Notes under the pieces: model-generated
The model's input: only the letters and a program-made list of their open reading frames with translations
Databases searched by the model: none
Told to the model about the DNA's origin: nothing
Position numbers and translations under genes: made by a program
Assembly (NCBI GenBank): GCA_025929455.1
Contig: JAICMB010000129.1
Span: forward strand, 1-8,227
DNA length: 8,227 nt
Direction: 5' to 3'
From: Bryobacteraceae bacterium
GTDB taxonomy: Bacteria > Acidobacteriota > Terriglobia > Bryobacterales > Bryobacteraceae
Shown here: piece after piece, positions 7,035 through 8,227 of the stretch
How the letters are laid out: every line of letters begins with the position of its first letter
Position numbering within the stretch: position 1 is the stretch's first letter

Positions 7035-7857
7035 TTTCGCGGCGCGGATCGTAGAGAAGTTTGCGGCCGGCGTGGTGCAGGCGCTCGCGGCATTGGGCGC
7101 GGGCGATGCATCATTCAAGATAAAGCCCGCGGCCGCGCCGGCGCCGGATTCGGAAGCATTGTGGTGGGAGGAGCCGCTCGACATTTGTCCCGCGGAGCCG
7201 CTGCGGATCGGCGCGCCGAAGTCCGCGTGGTACGAGGCCGGCAAGCGTGTCCTAAGCAGCGCAGGCATCGATGAAGAGGATGCGGCGAGCATCCGCTCAA
7301 CATACATCGAGGTGCTTTCGCAGGCGCTGGCGGCGGTGGCGATCGATCTCGGAAGCGCTCTCAAGTGTGAAGTAAACTGCCTGACCGGAAAGGAAGGCAC
7401 TCCGCCGGCGGAGCCCTGCCCGGAGATCGAGATAGACCTTGCCGGCACGCCTTTCTCGCTATATATCGATGTACCGGCCGCAGTCGCGGCCGAATGCGAG
7501 CGTGCCACAGCCGTGCAACCGGCGGCGCCCGCAAAGGCGGACTCACGCGCGGTGGCGTTATCGCAGACCGAGCAACGCCAGCCTAAAGAGAAGCTCAACA
7601 CACCACTCGACGTGCTGCTCGACGTCGAGTTGCCAGTGAGTATTTCGTTCGGTCGGGCGCAGTTGCCGTTGAAGGACGTCATCAAACTGACCACCGGCTC
7701 GATCGTAGAGCTGAACCGCTCAGTTGCCGAACCGGTGGAGGTAATCGTGAACAATTGCGTAATCGCGCGGGGCGAGGTGGTGGTCGTGGAAGGAAACTAC
7801 GGCGTGCGGATTAAACAGGTGATCAGCCGGGCGGAGCGGCTGCGGACGTTGAAGTAG
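7009..7857 (+). CDS. fliN: FliN-type flagellar motor switch protein with long N-terminal region
   Basis: The C-terminal 83 residues (about 200-282) form a SPOA (FliN/FliM C-terminal) domain: LDVLLDVELPVSISFG, LPLKDVIKLTTGSIVELN, then VEVIVNN and IARGEVVVVEGNYGVRI. This fits FliN, which lines the bottom of the C-ring, binds the export ATPase via FliH, and takes part in direction switching. The product is 282 residues from ATG 7009, about twice enterobacterial FliN (about 137). Residues 1-50 are Ala-rich. Residues 70-155 look folded, with helices around 77-112 and strands such as ALKCEV and EIEIDLAGTPFSLYIDV. They resemble a shortened CheC/FliY- or FliM-like domain only in general pattern, and I do not recognise the family. 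Residues 156-195 are a low-complexity linker. The gene overlaps fliA by 26 bases. A FliY-like name is possible, but a clear CheC motif is not visible. Confidence 0.85.
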   Translation: MPDAQTQADFAARIVEKFAAGVVQALAALGAGDASFKIKPAAAPAPDSEALWWEEPLDICPAEPLRIGAPKSAWYEAGKRVLSSAGIDEEDAASIRSTYIEVLSQALAAVAIDLGSALKCEVNCLTGKEGTPPAEPCPEIEIDLAGTPFSLYIDVPAAVAAECERATAVQPAAPAKADSRAVALSQTEQRQPKEKLNTPLDVLLDVELPVSISFGRAQLPLKDVIKLTTGSIVELNRSVAEPVEVIVNNCVIARGEVVVVEGNYGVRIKQVISRAERLRTLK

Positions 7858-7859
7858 CC

Positions 7860-7863
7860 GGAG
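7860..7863 (+). promoter_or_regulatory. Ribosome binding site of the last gene
   Basis: GGAG is 7 bases before the ATG at 7871 and directly follows the stop codon of the fliN-type gene (7855-7857). It supports a real gene beginning here. Confidence 0.6.
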
Positions 7864-7870
7864 CGGAAAT

Positions 7871-8227
7871 ATGGATGCGAACGCGCTGGCGCTGATGGGC
7901 GCCTATCTGTTCATCACGCTGCTGTGCATAGCGGCGCTGATTTTGTTCTTTTCGCTGAAACGCGATTTGGCCGCGATCGGGGTCCGCTGCGACGCTAGCG
8001 CGGGCGATGCGATTGCCGCCGGGCAACAGCTTAAGACCGAACTCGCCGGACTGCGGGGAGAGCTCGAAGAGTGCGAGAAACGGACGGGGTTGCTGGCGCC
8101 GCCACCGCCGCGCGCGTCGGGGATGAACCTCACAAGCCGCACGCAAGTGATCCGGATGTCGCGGCGGGGCGACTCGGCCGAGAGCATCGCGGCGATGCTG
8201 CGCGTGCCACGGAATGAGGTGGAATTA
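7871..8227 (+). CDS. Membrane-anchored DUF2802/SwrB-like protein, N-terminal part (3' end outside window)
   Basis: An open frame from ATG 7871 runs off the window end after 119 codons with no stop. Residues 7-29 are one hydrophobic membrane anchor followed by K-R, which suggests the rest is cytoplasmic. Residues 30-72 are charged and helical, perhaps a short coiled coil, and 76-83 are Pro-rich. Residues 84-119 (8120-8227) contain NLTSRTQVIRMSRRGDSAE followed by SIAAMLRVPRNEVEL. This matches the general pattern of the helix-turn-helix-like tail of DUF2802/DUF6115 proteins ('N..kR.qal.L...G.s...IA..L..p..EVEL'), a group that includes the Bacillus swarming factor SwrB. SwrB is also a single-pass protein encoded just after the flagellar sigma factor and promotes export-apparatus activation. 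A shared role is an inference from architecture and position. The gene is 13 bases after the fliN-type gene with a good Shine-Dalgarno site. Confidence 0.75.
   Translation, partial: MDANALALMGAYLFITLLCIAALILFFSLKRDLAAIGVRCDASAGDAIAAGQQLKTELAGLRGELEECEKRTGLLAPPPPRASGMNLTSRTQVIRMSRRGDSAESIAAMLRVPRNEVEL

Noticed and set aside
7618..7629. Perfect 12-base palindrome CTCGACGTCGAG
   Set aside because: It lies inside the coding sequence of the conserved SPOA domain and arises from the codons for Leu-Asp-Val-Glu. There is no second copy and no promoter nearby, so chance is the simplest explanation.
6162..7754. 530-codon open frame on the minus strand across flhF end, fliA and the fliN-type gene
   Set aside because: Its length is striking, but it is antisense to three real genes, has low-complexity Ser/Ala stretches and no recognisable domain. 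High GC makes long antisense frames common.

Overview
The window holds part of a flagellar gene cluster. Ten genes run head to tail on the + strand with almost no space between them: the end of fliO, then fliP, fliQ, fliR, flhB, flhA, flhF, fliA, a fliN-type gene, and the start of a small membrane-anchored protein gene cut by the window end. Gaps are 6 to 18 bases and four junctions overlap. I saw no terminator, no clear promoter, no RNA gene, no mobile element and no stretch over 20 bases without a gene. The layout points to one long transcript that starts upstream and continues past the window.

The DNA is GC-rich and codes on one strand only. The mix of genes suggests a motile, free-living bacterium. 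My best guess is an acidobacterium, or another GC-rich phylum outside the well-studied enteric and Bacillus groups. The reasons are clear divergence from enteric sequences, flhF directly followed by fliA without flhG, and a long fliN-type gene after fliA. This placement is an inference from overall impression and not a database result.

Region by region: bases 1-1952 encode the assembly factor FliO and the FliP/FliQ/FliR export gate. Bases 1959-5132 encode FlhB (substrate-specificity switch) and FlhA (proton-coupled export engine and chaperone dock). Bases 5148-6251 encode FlhF, the SRP-type GTPase that positions flagella. Bases 6261-7034 encode the flagellar sigma factor FliA (sigma-28). Bases 7009-7857 encode a C-ring protein with a FliN-type SPOA domain behind an unusual 195-residue N-terminal part. 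Bases 7871-8227 encode a membrane anchor, a short helical stalk and an HTH-like DUF2802/SwrB-like tail.

Together the genes would build the inner-membrane type III export apparatus, position it, add part of the switch ring, and supply the sigma factor for late flagellar genes. The core is ordinary. The points worth a second look are the changed methionine gate of FliP, the altered G3 motif of FlhF with no FlhG gene beside it, the extended FliN, and the SwrB-like gene at the right edge.
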